This document shows positions 1 through 8,855 of a stretch of DNA of 64,000 nt, piece by piece. A model generated the notes under the pieces. The model was not told the DNA's origin. It did not search any database and saw only the letters and a program-made list of their open reading frames with translations. This DNA comes from Zoogloea sp041917255 (GTDB lineage Bacteria > Pseudomonadota > Gammaproteobacteria > Burkholderiales > Rhodocyclaceae). The translations under genes and the position numbers were made by a program. The number at the start of each line of letters is the position of its first letter. The first letter of the stretch is position 1. The stretch spans positions 1 through 64,000 of the forward strand of contig JAYRYA010000001.1 in NCBI GenBank assembly GCA_041917255.1, read 5' to 3'.

Positions 1-599
1 TTGTCGTAGGCCAGGATGCGTTCGTCCAGACCCCGCAAGCGGTCATGCAGCTCACCGATGGTTTCGCGGGCTAGCGCTGGTAATTGCCCGCCTCCGGCAC
101 CGATCCTGGCAAGCAACTGGCGGGCTTTCGCCATGCCGGCTCCAGTAATGATGCCGAATTCACCCAGCAGGCCACGCACTTGATTAACGAGGGCGGTGCG
201 CTCCGAAACAGTCAGCGCACGGGCACGATGAACCGCTAGCACGGCTTGAGCTTCTTCGCTCTTGACCGGAACGAAACGCATGTTGGGCCGGCCGACTGCT
301 TCGCAGATCGCTTCGGCATCGTTGGCGTCGTTCTTGCCACTCTTGCGGTAGGGACTGACGAATTGCGCGGCCATCAGGCGCGCATCGTGTCCCAGTTTGA
401 TGAGTTCGCGGGCCCAGTAATGGGACCCGGCGCAGGCCTCGATACCTACTCGGCAAGGCGGCAAGTTGGCAAAGAAGGCCAGGACTTCACTCCTGGACAA
501 GGTCTTTTTGCACACAGGCTTGCCGCGGCTATCCACACCGTGGAGCTGGAAGACCGACTTGGCAATGTCGAGACCGATATGGGCCAGCTGTTGTTTCAT
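1..599 (-). CDS. IS110-family transposase, N-terminal 199 residues (runs off the window)
   Basis: The minus-strand frame is open from an ATG at 599 to the window edge. The start is preceded by AGGAGG at good spacing. The product begins MKQQLAHIGLDIAKS, the IS110 DEDD-transposase N-terminus with the first acidic residue in GLDIAK. Further on are the acidic residue in GIEACAGSHYW and the KNDANDAEAI acidic pair, followed by the long helical linker typical of the family. The enzyme would be a RuvC-like (Piv/DEDD) recombinase that moves the element. The C-terminal serine-containing domain lies outside the window, so completeness cannot be judged. It is transcribed away from the cysW fragment it has cut. 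Confidence 0.92.
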   Translation of the reverse strand, partial: MKQQLAHIGLDIAKSVFQLHGVDSRGKPVCKKTLSRSEVLAFFANLPPCRVGIEACAGSHYWARELIKLGHDARLMAAQFVSPYRKSGKNDANDAEAICEAVGRPNMRFVPVKSEEAQAVLAVHRARALTVSERTALVNQVRGLLGEFGIITGAGMAKARQLLARIGAGGGQLPALARETIGELHDRLRGLDERILAYD

Positions 600-682
600 G
601 GCACTTCCTCCTGGTGATCTCAGCCCCGTGGCTGCCTGAGCGCCAGTGTCGCGCTATGGGGTGGGGGAGTCCATGTCATTAG
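1..682. mobile_element. IS110-family insertion sequence (one end and part of body), inserted in cysW
   Basis: The transposase gene reaches the window edge. On its 5' side about 80 bp of non-coding DNA (600-682) separate it from the point where the cysW reading frame resumes. CysW homology starts at about 683 and is preceded in frame by a stop (TAG, 680-682), so the element end lies close to 680. I see no clear terminal inverted repeat, as expected for IS110 proper. The other end and the cysW 5' part must lie before position 1. Confidence 0.75.
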
Positions 683-940
683 TGGGGCCTGCTGTACGGG
701 GTGATCCTGTGCAACGCCCGGGCGATGGGCGAGTTTGGCGCGGTCAGCGTGGTGTCCGGCCACATCCGCGGCCAGACCAACACCATGCCGCTCCATGTGG
801 AGATTCTCTACAACGAATATCAGTTTGCGGCCGCGTTTGCGGTGGCATCCCTGCTGGCCCTCCTGGCTCTTGTGACGCTGGTCATCAAGGTGTGGGTCGA
901 GCGTCAGGCCGGCAAGGCGGCTTCATCCGAGGACGAATGA
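683..940 (+). pseudogene. cysW: cysW 3' fragment (sulfate/thiosulfate ABC permease), cut by IS110
   Basis: The frame 683-940 reads WGLLYGVILCNARAMGEF and continues through the motif VSGHIRGQTNT and a final membrane segment. This is the conserved C-terminal end of CysW, the inner-membrane permease subunit of the CysTWA sulfate/thiosulfate importer. Only about 85 of roughly 280-300 residues remain, and an in-frame stop at 680-682 blocks reading from upstream. A GTG at 701 could start a 79-residue peptide, but it would lack the permease core and the ATPase-contact loop. The stop precedes cysA by one base, so cysWA was an operon. The 5' part is presumably on the other side of the insertion element. 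Confidence 0.85.
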
Positions 941-941
941 A

Positions 942-2051
942 ATGAGCATCGAAGTCAAGAACATCCGCAAAGAGTTTGGCAGCTTTACCGCGCTGAAGGA
1001 CGTCTCCCTCGATTTCCCGACCGGCGAGCTGGTGGCCCTGCTGGGCCCGTCCGGCTGCGGCAAGACGACCCTGCTGCGCATCATCGCCGGGCTGGAAACC
1101 GCCGACGCCGGCCAGGTGCTGCTCGATGGCGCCGACGCCTCCGACACCCACGTGCGCGAGCGCCAGGTGGGCTTCGTGTTCCAGCATTACGCGCTGTTCC
1201 GTCACATGACCGTGTTCGACAACGTGGCCTTCGGGATGCGCATGAAGCCGCGCGCGGTGCGCCCGTCCAAGGCCGAGATCAAGGCCAAGGTGACCGAACT
1301 CCTCAAGCTGGTGCAGCTCGACTGGGTGGCGGATCGTTTCCCGGCCCAGCTCTCCGGCGGTCAGCGGCAGCGCATTGCGCTGGCCCGGGCGCTGGCGGTG
1401 GAGCCGCGGGTGCTGCTCCTCGACGAGCCCTTCGGCGCGCTGGATGCCAAGGTGCGTAAGGAGCTGCGCCGCTGGCTGCGCCGGCTCCACGACGAGCTGC
1501 ACATCACCTCGATCTTCGTCACCCACGACCAGGAAGAAGCGCTCGAAGTGGCCGACCGCGTGGTGCTGATGGACCATGGCAAGGTGGAGCAGGTGGGCAC
1601 ACCGGAACAGGTGTATCGCCACCCGGCCTCGCCCTTCGTGTATGGCTTCCTGGGTTCGGTCAATCTCTTCCACGGCCGGGTGGAGGGCGATGCGGTGCAT
1701 GTGGCCGACAACCGCCTCTCGGCGGAGAAGGTGGACCTGACCCACGGTAGCGAGGTGGTCGCCTTTGCCCGGCCCCACGAGCTCGCCATCGTCGTCGACC
1801 CCAAGGCCACCGACGGCGTATCGGCGCGGGTCAACCGCATCCTCGCCTTCGGCGTCACCGCGCGGGTCGAGCTCGACGGGCTGAACGGCTCCACCGGTCA
1901 GGTCTTCGAGGTCGAGATCACCCGCGACGAAGTGGCCCGGCTGGGCGTGGAAGAAGGGCAGGTGGTGCGGCTCGTGCCATCGCGCCTGAGTGTGTTTGGC
2001 CGCGATCCGGCAAGCCCGATCGCTGTGCCGGCACCCAACTGGGAAATCTGA
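942..2051 (+). CDS. cysA: Sulfate/thiosulfate ABC transporter ATP-binding protein CysA
   Basis: This 369-residue ATPase powers CysTW sulfate/thiosulfate import at the inner membrane. The Walker A motif GPSGCGKT is at residues 35-42, the signature LSGGQ at 137-141 and Walker B LLLDEP at 158-163, followed by the H-loop in FVTHD. The C-terminal third is the regulatory TOBE-like domain usual in CysA. The start ATG is one base after the cysW stop, so expression depended on the interrupted operon. The gene is intact, but without CysW the transporter should not work unless an intact copy or an element-borne promoter and second permease exist elsewhere. Confidence 0.95.
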   Translation: MSIEVKNIRKEFGSFTALKDVSLDFPTGELVALLGPSGCGKTTLLRIIAGLETADAGQVLLDGADASDTHVRERQVGFVFQHYALFRHMTVFDNVAFGMRMKPRAVRPSKAEIKAKVTELLKLVQLDWVADRFPAQLSGGQRQRIALARALAVEPRVLLLDEPFGALDAKVRKELRRWLRRLHDELHITSIFVTHDQEEALEVADRVVLMDHGKVEQVGTPEQVYRHPASPFVYGFLGSVNLFHGRVEGDAVHVADNRLSAEKVDLTHGSEVVAFARPHELAIVVDPKATDGVSARVNRILAFGVTARVELDGLNGSTGQVFEVEITRDEVARLGVEEGQVVRLVPSRLSVFGRDPASPIAVPAPNWEI

Positions 2052-2054
2052 GCG

Positions 2055-3002
2055 ATGAACTTCCAGCAACTGCGCATCATCCATGAGACGGTGCGGCGCA
2101 ATTTCAACCTGACCGAGGTGGCCAACGCGCTGTTCACCTCCCAGTCGGGCGTCTCCAAACACATCAAGGATCTCGAGGACGAGCTCGGGCTTGAACTCTT
2201 CGTGCGCAAGGGCAAGCGCTTGCTCGGGCTCACCGAGCCGGGGCAGGAGCTGGTGCATGTGGTGGATCGCATGCTGATGGACGCCCGCAACATCAAGACC
2301 ATCGCGGCCCAGTTCAGCGCCCGCGACCACGGCCAGCTCACCGTGGCCACCACCCACACCCAGGCGCGCTACGTGCTGCCTCAGGTGGTCACCCAGTTCA
2401 AGCAGGCTTTCCCCAAGGTGCATCTGGTGTTGCACCAGGCCAGTCCCGGCGAGATTGCCGCGATGCTGCTCGATGGTCGGGCCGACATCGGCATCGCCAC
2501 CGAATCCCTTGCCGCGGTGCCGGATTTCGTGTCCTTCAGCTACTACGGCTGGCACCACTCGGTGATCGTGCCGACGGGGCATCCCCTCGAAGGCGTCGAG
2601 CCGCTCACGCTGGAGGCGGTGGCCGAGTATCCGGTCATCACCTACCACGAAGGCTTTACCGGACGCGCCAAGATTGACGAGACCTTTACCGCCGCCGGCC
2701 TGTCGCCGGATATCGTGATGTCCGCGCTGGACGCGGACGTAATCAAGGCCTACGTTGAGCTGGGGCTGGGCATTGGCATCGTCGCCTCAATGGCCTACGA
2801 CCCCACCCGCGATCAGAACCTGCGCATGCTGCCCAGCAGCCATCTGTTTGGCGAGAACGTGACCCGCATCGCGGTGCGCAAGGGACATTTCCTGCGCGGC
2901 TTTGCCTATCGCTTCATCGAACTCTGTTCGCCGGCCCTCACCGAGACGGTCGTCCGCTCGGCCCTGCGGCCGGAAGCGGAAGCCGAGGCCGCGGTGTATT
3001 GA
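2055..3002 (+). CDS. cysB: LysR-family regulator, CysB-like (sulfur assimilation)
   Basis: This 315-residue LysR-type regulator has an N-terminal winged helix (MNFQQLRIIHETVRRNFNLT, then SQSGVSKHIKDLE as recognition helix). The inducer-binding domain contains TTHTQARYVLP, a segment characteristic of CysB/Cbl. It lies three bases after cysA and shares its operon, the usual betaproteobacterial cysTWA-cysB arrangement. It would activate sulfate-uptake and cysteine genes under sulfur limitation, with O-acetylserine-type inducers. Whether it is the principal CysB or a Cbl paralogue cannot be decided here. Transcription from the native cys promoter is probably cut by the IS110 insertion. Confidence 0.88.
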   Translation: MNFQQLRIIHETVRRNFNLTEVANALFTSQSGVSKHIKDLEDELGLELFVRKGKRLLGLTEPGQELVHVVDRMLMDARNIKTIAAQFSARDHGQLTVATTHTQARYVLPQVVTQFKQAFPKVHLVLHQASPGEIAAMLLDGRADIGIATESLAAVPDFVSFSYYGWHHSVIVPTGHPLEGVEPLTLEAVAEYPVITYHEGFTGRAKIDETFTAAGLSPDIVMSALDADVIKAYVELGLGIGIVASMAYDPTRDQNLRMLPSSHLFGENVTRIAVRKGHFLRGFAYRFIELCSPALTETVVRSALRPEAEAEAAVY

Positions 3003-3028
3003 GCACACCTGCCAGGCGGGCGCCATGC

Positions 3029-3090
3029 AAAACGGCCACCACGATTAAATCGGGTGGCCGTTTTGTTTGCTGCCCCGGCATCACCGGGGC
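3029..3090. terminator. Two hairpins between convergent cysB and PEP-CTERM gene
   Basis: AAAACGGCCACC (3029-3040) pairs with GGTGGCCGTTTT (3053-3064), a 12-bp stem with A- and T-runs on both sides, so it can act in both directions. A second stem, GCCCCGG (3072-3078) with CCGGGGC (3084-3090), lies nearer the minus-strand gene. Confidence 0.85.
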
Positions 3091-3103
3091 TCGCGGCTTC
3101 AGC

Positions 3104-3757
3104 TTAGCGCTGGGCCGAACTGCGACGCGTGCGCAGGATGGCGGCGAGGCCTGCACCAATCAGCGCGAGGCTCGCCGGTTCGGGCACGGTGCCCGGCGTC
3201 GAAGAGCCAAAGGTGATGTTGTCGTAGGCGACCTGATCGATCGTGCCACCGAAATCGATGGATTTGGCGATGCCGGCAAAGCCGGCACCCACGGCTGTCC
3301 AGTTGCAGTAATTGCCGTTGGGATCCCCGGTGCAGCCCTGGTTGAACTGTGCCGTAAGGGGAATATCAGCCAGCAGGTTGCCAGTGGCGTCGATGCCGTC
3401 ATAGACCTTCACCGACGCAGCCGTCGAGGACGAGTAGAAGAACGAGAAGCCCGTGTCGAAACCGGCGGCGTAGTTGAGGATCGCGCTGCCACTCAGAAAG
3501 AACATGATCGTCTTCGACGACGGTTCGTTGGCGAAGTTGCCGCCGCCGCCATCATCGGCATCGATGAGAGCCAGGGCGTTGCTGCCAAAGCCGATGCCGT
3601 AGTTCGTGCCGCTGTTGCCGGCGCTGTCAGTGCCACCGTTGTAAAAGTTCAGCAGCTGGGCATTGTTTCCGGCGCCTTCAAAATCGAGCACGATGGTTGC
3701 ATGCGCGGTCTGGGCCAATGCTGCGGTGATAAAGGCTATTGCGAGTTTTTTCTTCAT
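3104..3757 (-). CDS. PEP-CTERM sorting-domain exported protein
   Basis: This 217-residue protein begins with a signal peptide (MKKKLAIAFITAALAQTAHA, cleavage after HA). The C-terminus carries VPEPASLALIGAGLAA followed by RTRR, the PEP-CTERM signal recognised by an exosortase (EpsH/XrtA). The start at 3757 was preferred over the longer frame because AAGGAG lies just upstream and the signal peptide begins there. The mature part is rich in Gly, Asn and Ser, as expected for a cell-surface or matrix protein. Such proteins accompany exopolysaccharide and floc formation in Zoogloea-type bacteria. No exosortase gene is in the window and the molecular function is unknown. Confidence 0.88.
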   Translation of the reverse strand: MKKKLAIAFITAALAQTAHATIVLDFEGAGNNAQLLNFYNGGTDSAGNSGTNYGIGFGSNALALIDADDGGGGNFANEPSSKTIMFFLSGSAILNYAAGFDTGFSFFYSSSTAASVKVYDGIDATGNLLADIPLTAQFNQGCTGDPNGNYCNWTAVGAGFAGIAKSIDFGGTIDQVAYDNITFGSSTPGTVPEPASLALIGAGLAAILRTRRSSAQR

Positions 3758-3844
3758 GAGGCGACTCCTTGTCTTAGGGTTGTTTCCTCGATGATTAGCA
3801 ATGCCCATGCCGGTTTTGATTTTTTGTTAAAAATTACAAACTTA

Positions 3845-3860
3845 GCTCATCCAGATGAGC
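3845..3860. promoter_or_regulatory. Palindrome upstream of the PEP-CTERM gene
   Basis: GCTCAT-ccag-ATGAGC is a perfect 6-bp inverted repeat in an AT-rich stretch, centred about 95 bp upstream of the PEP-CTERM start codon. It may be an operator. No regulator is evident. Confidence 0.35.
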
Positions 3861-3994
3861 AAAACTGAATTGGATATGTAAATTTAATTGACCCCAATGT
3901 GGGGCGTCGTCACCCTTGTTGGCTGACAGACGCGGGTGCTTGCGAACTTGACTTCAGGCAGGCAGACCGATGAAGTCTCCCTGCCGGCGCAGCC

Positions 3995-5149
3995 TCAGCG
4001 GGGCGCCCGCGACGGCACCGCAAGGGCCTGGGTTGCGCCTTTGCGGGCGGTGGTTTTATGGCGCCAGCGCAGCCAGCCGGTCACGAAGAGCAGCAGCGGC
4101 AGCAGGCTACCCACCGCCGCGAACAACCGACCTGGCATGCCGAAGGCCTCACCGTTGTGGAGCGGGTGCATCCAGTCCAAGAAGCGGTCACCGGCCGAAT
4201 CGTCGGCGATGTCGCGCACCGCGAGGATCGTGCCGGTGCCCGGGTCGATCCACACTTGATTGCGCGCGAAGCGCCGGCCTGGCTCGCCGGGCTGATGCAG
4301 CCGTACCGAAATCGGCTTTCCGGCCTTGCCCGGCGTTTCTATCCAGCGCACTTCGCCCAGCGGAAAGCGCGTGCGGGCGATCTCCGCCGCCGCGTCGAGG
4401 GAGAGCACCGGCGCGCCGGCCTCCACCAGCCCCCCCGGTGGCACATAGGCCGGGGTGAGCTCCGAGAAGCCCGATACCATTGGTCGGGCGATGTCCGGCA
4501 GGGCCAGCACCGCGCCGGTGACGGCCAGCACGATCAACACCACCAGCCCGTAGATGCCCGACAGCACGTGCAGGTCGTAGGTCAGCCGTACCCGGCCGGG
4601 GCGAAGCTGGGGGCGCAGCGCCACCACCATCCGCGCCCGGCTCGGCCACCACAGCACAAGCCCGGTGACGAGGGATACGAACAGCACGACTCCCGTCCAG
4701 CCGACGATCTGCTTGCCGGTGCTCCCCAGGAGCAGGGTGTAGTGCAGGTCGTACAGCCACGTCACGGCGTAGTCGCCCCAGAAGCGCCGGCTGGTCTCGG
4801 CCAGCGTGTCCGGATCGAGGGTCAGCATCAGCGGTGCAAAGCCGCGGCCGGCGGTTTCGATGGGCGTGTAGTAGCGGGCCATCACCGGACGGTCGGGCGC
4901 CAGCGGCATCTCGATGCGCCAGGGGCCGTCGCGCTCCGGGTGACGGGCCTGGATGGCGCGGAAGATCGCATCCGCCGACGGCGCCGGCACCGCGCGGCTC
5001 ACCGCGATCTGCGGGTTGGCGAAGCTGTCCAGCTCCAGGTAGAACACCAGCAGGCTGCCGGTGAGCCCGAGCAGCACGAACACGCCGCCCGCCACCAGCC
5101 CCAGGTAGCGATGCACCCACAGCCAGCGGCGACGCAGGGCGGCCTTCAC
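3995..5149 (-). CDS. PepSY-associated TM protein (probable periplasmic metal-chelate reductase partner)
   Basis: This 384-residue membrane protein starts MKAALRRRWLWVHRYLGL, the hallmark of PepSY-TM proteins, with the first helix at about residues 17-37. Further helices lie near 145-165, 190-215 and close to the C-terminus (about 340-360), with large periplasmic PepSY-type loops between them. It begins six bases after the TonB-dependent receptor stop and is surely co-transcribed with it. In this family (FoxB/PiuB-like) the pairing usually means reduction or release of a metal-siderophore complex in the periplasm. Substrate is unknown; the receptor's operator suggests a link to nos and thus possibly copper. 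Confidence 0.85.
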   Translation of the reverse strand: MKAALRRRWLWVHRYLGLVAGGVFVLLGLTGSLLVFYLELDSFANPQIAVSRAVPAPSADAIFRAIQARHPERDGPWRIEMPLAPDRPVMARYYTPIETAGRGFAPLMLTLDPDTLAETSRRFWGDYAVTWLYDLHYTLLLGSTGKQIVGWTGVVLFVSLVTGLVLWWPSRARMVVALRPQLRPGRVRLTYDLHVLSGIYGLVVLIVLAVTGAVLALPDIARPMVSGFSELTPAYVPPGGLVEAGAPVLSLDAAAEIARTRFPLGEVRWIETPGKAGKPISVRLHQPGEPGRRFARNQVWIDPGTGTILAVRDIADDSAGDRFLDWMHPLHNGEAFGMPGRLFAAVGSLLPLLLFVTGWLRWRHKTTARKGATQALAVPSRAPR

Positions 5150-5155
5150 GGTGAC

Positions 5156-7183
5156 TCAGAAGCGCACGGCCAGGGTGCCGTAGATGCTGCGCGGCGAGCC
5201 CGGCGCGTGCAGGCTCTGGGCGCCGTCCCACCACACGTATTCCGAGTAGCGGTCGAACAGGTTGCGAAGCTGCACCTCGGCGCTGATCGCCGGGCTGATG
5301 CGGTAGGCCGCCGACAGGTTGGCGTGGGCGTAGTTGCCGAACTTGCCGGTGCTGTTGCTGCGCTCCAGGTAGTAGCTGGATTGCCCATTGACCCAGCCGG
5401 AGACGCGCAGCGCGTCGCTCAGCTGGTAATCGGCGCCCAGGTTGTAGAGCAGGTGCGGCACGTGGTCGATCTCCTTGCCGGTGGTGCCCAGCGACGACGA
5501 ATCGGCCTTCAGGATCTCGGATTTCTGGAAGGCCAGCGACATCCACACGCCCAGCTGCGCGGTGGGGCGGGCATTCACCTGCAGGTCGATGCCCTGGCGG
5601 CGGGTCTGGCCGATGTTCTCGGCGTCGTTGGCCGGGTCGTTGAGCTTGCGGCGGGCTTCGTTCGAGGCGGTCTGGCGCCACACGGCCACGCGGCCGTCGA
5701 GCCAGCTGGCGGGGCGGAACTTGAGGCCCAGCTCCACGCCCTCGTTGATCGACGGGGACAGGTCGCTCGTCTGATTGACCTTGTACGACGCGGTGCCCAC
5801 ACCCACCTGGAAGCTGCGGCCCCAGTTGCCGTAGATCGAATAGGCGCTGTTCAGGGCGTAGATGGCCGAGAACTTGGGCTGCTTGATGGTGCCGTAGTCA
5901 TTGACGGCGTAAGTGCGGCCGTTCAGCAGGTTGGTGTAGCTGCCGTCGATGCGGTCGGCGCGGAAGGCCGGCACCAGGGTGAGGGCGGGGGTCGGCTTGA
6001 TCTCGGCCTGCACATAGGCGCCCTGGGTGTCGAACTGGAAGTGCTGGTTGCGGGTCTGGCTCTGGCGGATCTGGTCGGTGGTGTTGAAGCGCTGGCTGCG
6101 GTTGTTCTGGTGTTCCACATCCAGCCCGCCCATCACCGACACCTTGCCAATGGCCGTCTCGCCACCGCGCCAGGTAAGGCTGGTGGCAGCACCGGTGTGA
6201 GTCTCGAGGACGACGCGCTCCTGCTGCGAGGCGCCCGCCGAGAACCTCACGTAGCGGTGGTCGTCCAGGTTGTTGAGATAGACCTGGCCGTTCCAGAACA
6301 GCGCGCTGCCCAGCTCCGATTCGCCCTGCAGGGCAAACTGCGTGGCCTCGCGGCGGTCTTCGTCGGTGGCATTGTGGGCGGGGGATTGATCCGGATCGGC
6401 GCTGCGCTGGGCGCGGGTCAGGTAGCCGGCCTCCTGGGCGCTGGCATTACTGTGGCGGGCGATGATGCCGAAGCGGCTGGTGCCGCCCTGGGGCGTGAAG
6501 AACCACTTGCCCGACATGCTGGCGCTCTTCGCGTCGGCGTGGTCGCGGTAGCCGTCGGTGCGCTGCAGGGCGACCGCGTAGTTCTGGGCAAGGCCATCGC
6601 GCTCGATGCCGGCCGCGGCCTGCAGGTCGGCGGTATTGAAGCTGCCGTAGGTGGCACGGCCAAGCAGGTAGTTGCCGCCGCTTCGGGTGGCGATGTTGGC
6701 ATTGCCGGCGATGTTGTGCAGGCCATAGCGGGGGTCGTTGGTGCCGCGCACGACCTCGATGGCGTCGATGTCGATGCGCGGCGCCAGATCGATGTAGGGC
6801 ATGTTGCCGTCGTTGCTGTTGGACGGCACGCCGTCGATCAACAGCTTGACGGCGTTGATCTCGCCTTCGCCGTTGAAGCCTCGCATCGAGAACTTGCCCG
6901 ACGTGGTGCCCTGACCGAACTGGGTCAGCATCACCCCCGGCACCTGCCCGAAGAGTTCCCAGTTGTTGCCGGTGACCTGGCTCTCGATGCGCTCGGTGGG
7001 CAGCACATCCACCGAGGTCAGCAGGCGTCTCGCTTCCAGCGGACCTGCCGCCGCGCCGCTCACCACCACCTGACCAAGGGTCAGCACGGTGTCGGAATCC
7101 GGCCGCGTTGTCTGGGCGAAGGCCGGGCAGGCGAGGGCAAGGCCGAGGGCCAGCGCAACGGGGGAGGGTTGGAAGCGAGTCAT
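5156..7183 (-). CDS. TonB-dependent outer-membrane receptor
   Basis: This 675-residue receptor has a signal peptide ending AFA-Q at residues 21-24 and a TonB-box-like stretch (DTVLTLGQVVV, about 28-40). The plug domain contains PGVMLTQFGQGT, SMRGFNGEGEIN and VVRGTNDPRYGL. A 22-strand barrel follows, ending in TLAVRF with the terminal aromatic typical of outer-membrane proteins. The start at 7183 was chosen over an in-frame ATG at 7192 because AAGGA has proper spacing only for the former. It would import a metal chelate using TonB energy, and the PepSY protein follows in the operon. A palindrome shared with nosZ lies 98 bp upstream of the start codon. A role like NosA/OprC in copper supply is possible but unproven; ferric-siderophore uptake is the default assignment. 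Confidence 0.9.
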   Translation of the reverse strand: MTRFQPSPVALALGLALACPAFAQTTRPDSDTVLTLGQVVVSGAAAGPLEARRLLTSVDVLPTERIESQVTGNNWELFGQVPGVMLTQFGQGTTSGKFSMRGFNGEGEINAVKLLIDGVPSNSNDGNMPYIDLAPRIDIDAIEVVRGTNDPRYGLHNIAGNANIATRSGGNYLLGRATYGSFNTADLQAAAGIERDGLAQNYAVALQRTDGYRDHADAKSASMSGKWFFTPQGGTSRFGIIARHSNASAQEAGYLTRAQRSADPDQSPAHNATDEDRREATQFALQGESELGSALFWNGQVYLNNLDDHRYVRFSAGASQQERVVLETHTGAATSLTWRGGETAIGKVSVMGGLDVEHQNNRSQRFNTTDQIRQSQTRNQHFQFDTQGAYVQAEIKPTPALTLVPAFRADRIDGSYTNLLNGRTYAVNDYGTIKQPKFSAIYALNSAYSIYGNWGRSFQVGVGTASYKVNQTSDLSPSINEGVELGLKFRPASWLDGRVAVWRQTASNEARRKLNDPANDAENIGQTRRQGIDLQVNARPTAQLGVWMSLAFQKSEILKADSSSLGTTGKEIDHVPHLLYNLGADYQLSDALRVSGWVNGQSSYYLERSNSTGKFGNYAHANLSAAYRISPAISAEVQLRNLFDRYSEYVWWDGAQSLHAPGSPRSIYGTLAVRF

Positions 7184-7493
7184 CGGAATCATCCTTGGCG
7201 GTAGGCAACGGGGCCGGACTGTACCAAGGCGATGGCCGGACTTCCCTTGATCCGGGCCATAAAACGCCCCGCTGCGACAACATGTCGCGGTGCGCGCAGG
7301 CAGAGGGCTGCCGATTGGTGAAACCCTGTGTCGGCACGGCGCAGCGAAGGGGCGGCGCATCGGCGCGACATGGTCGCGCGGGGTATCGACCGCAGATCGA
7401 GGCGGCGTGGACGGCTTGCGCTGGCAGGTCCGTTTTCTGCCTGTCGGGCGCCATAATGGCGGCCGCGCCGCTGCCCCTTCTGTCTTGCCCGCC
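7184..7493. other. Divergent intergenic region (TonB receptor / spermidine-synthase-like)
   Basis: This 310-bp region has no gene on either strand. It carries two inverted repeats described separately (7273-7289 and 7363-7379). I see no Fur-type 19-bp box and no convincing -35/-10 pair. Confidence 0.6.
7273..7289. promoter_or_regulatory. TGCGACA-N3-TGTCGCA-type operator upstream of the TonB receptor
   Basis: The sequence TGCGACA-aca-TGTCGCg matches 13 of 14 positions of the palindrome that is perfect upstream of nosZ. The site is centred 98 bp upstream of the receptor start codon; the nosZ copy is centred 96 bp upstream of its start. A second palindrome, GCGCGAC-atg-GTCGCGC at 7363-7379, lies 82 bp further and has a different half-site spacing. 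Confidence 0.6.
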
Positions 7494-8840
7494 ATGCCCC
7501 GACATCTGCTCTACCTGATTGTCTTCATCGAAGGCTTCTGTTCCCTTGGTGCCGAGGTCATCGCCCTGCGTCGGCTGGTGCCCCACGTGGGCAGCGCCAT
7601 CGTGGTCACCGCGCCGACCATTGGCTTCTTTCTGCTGGCGCTGGCTTTGGGCTATGCCTCGGGGGCGAAGGTGAGCGAGCGCTTTACCCAGGTGGTGGCG
7701 CGCAACTTTCTGATCTCGGCGTTGCTGGCCGGGCTCGGGCTCGCGCGGCTCACCGTGGATGGGCTGTTCGCCCACCTGCAGCCGGCTGGCGTGGCCTATC
7801 TGCTCTTCATCGGCGGCGTGCTGTGCCCGCTGGCATGGCTGCTGGGGCAGACGGTGCCGGTGCTCACCAATCTGATGAAGCACATGCGGGCCGGTGAGGC
7901 GAGCGGCTACGCGCTGTACTGGTCCACGCTGGGGAGCTTTCTCGGTTCGGTGAGCCTGTCGCTGGGGGTGATGCAGTGGCTTGGCGTGTCGGCGGCGGTG
8001 CTGGTGTGCGCGCTGCTGCTGGCGCTGGGCAGCCTGCGACTGGCGGCGCCGGGCTGGCGGAGGTGGGCCGGCGTCGTGCTGGCGTCGGCCGGCGCGGTGG
8101 CGATCAATGCCTTTCCGCCCACCGATGTCCACGACACGCCCTACGCCGACTACGCCGTGACGCCAGTGGCGCTGCCGGGCAGCCAGGACGCCCGGGCGTT
8201 CTTTGTGAACAACTCCCTCGCCTCGCTGATCGACGCCAGCGAGCCGCCGCGCTACGCAAAGTACATCACCCAGCTGCGCCGCATCCTGCTGGAGGATCTG
8301 GGCTTCAAGGGCCGCGACGTGCTGGTGCTGGGGGCGGGCGGCTTCACCCTGTCGCACCGGGAGACGTTCAACCGCTACACCTTTGTGGACATCGACCCGC
8401 AGATCCGCAACATCGCCGAGACGCGCTTCCTCAAGGGGCCGATCCGCGGCGATTTCATCGTGGATGACGCCCGCCGCTACGTGAAGCGCACCGAGCGGCG
8501 CTTCGACGCGGTGGTGGTGGATGTGTTCAGCAGCCACACCTCGATCCCCGGCCATCTGGTAACGCAGGAGTTCTGGCACGACGCGCGCGGCGTGCTGGCG
8601 CCCGAAGGCGTGCTGCTCGCCAACCTGATCCTCGACGGGCGGCTGGAAACACCCTACGCCCGCAACCTGCTGGCCACCATCGAGCACGTGTTCGGGCGCT
8701 GCGGGGTCGAGGTGCTCCACCGGGACAAACCCCTCTCCAACGTGATCGTCAGCTGCCACGCCAGCAGCCAGCCGGCGCCAACCCAGCCCTATACCGACGA
8801 GCGCAACGGGGCCGACGTGGATCTGGCGCGCTCGCGCTGA
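7494..8840 (+). CDS. Membrane-anchored spermidine-synthase-like protein (MFS/SpeE-type fusion)
   Basis: This 448-residue protein has six or seven hydrophobic helices in its first 210 residues, including LIVFIEGFCSLGAEVIALR. A soluble Rossmann methyltransferase-like domain of the polyamine synthase family follows, with VLVLGAGGFTLS as the nucleotide-binding loop and TFVDIDPQI as the acidic strand end. The start ATG at 7494 has no clear Shine-Dalgarno but gives the conserved N-terminus. Such fused proteins are often called spermidine synthase, but their substrate is usually unproven. It is divergent from the TonB receptor and may share its control region. Confidence 0.82.
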   Translation: MPRHLLYLIVFIEGFCSLGAEVIALRRLVPHVGSAIVVTAPTIGFFLLALALGYASGAKVSERFTQVVARNFLISALLAGLGLARLTVDGLFAHLQPAGVAYLLFIGGVLCPLAWLLGQTVPVLTNLMKHMRAGEASGYALYWSTLGSFLGSVSLSLGVMQWLGVSAAVLVCALLLALGSLRLAAPGWRRWAGVVLASAGAVAINAFPPTDVHDTPYADYAVTPVALPGSQDARAFFVNNSLASLIDASEPPRYAKYITQLRRILLEDLGFKGRDVLVLGAGGFTLSHRETFNRYTFVDIDPQIRNIAETRFLKGPIRGDFIVDDARRYVKRTERRFDAVVVDVFSSHTSIPGHLVTQEFWHDARGVLAPEGVLLANLILDGRLETPYARNLLATIEHVFGRCGVEVLHRDKPLSNVIVSCHASSQPAPTQPYTDERNGADVDLARSR

Positions 8841-8855
8841 GGCGTAATGCGGCAA

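Noticed and set aside
885..2648. 587-codon minus-strand frame opposite cysA and cysB
   Set aside because: Shadow of two well supported genes on the plus strand.
4058..7204. Open frame of 1048 codons on the plus strand
   Set aside because: It lies opposite the PepSY and TonB-receptor genes and reads as a low-complexity Val/Gly/His/Gln mixture, the typical antisense shadow of high-GC coding sequence.
7229..7260. FNR box upstream of the TonB receptor (TTGAT-ccgg-GCCAT)
   Set aside because: Only the left half-site fits; the right half matches at one or two positions.
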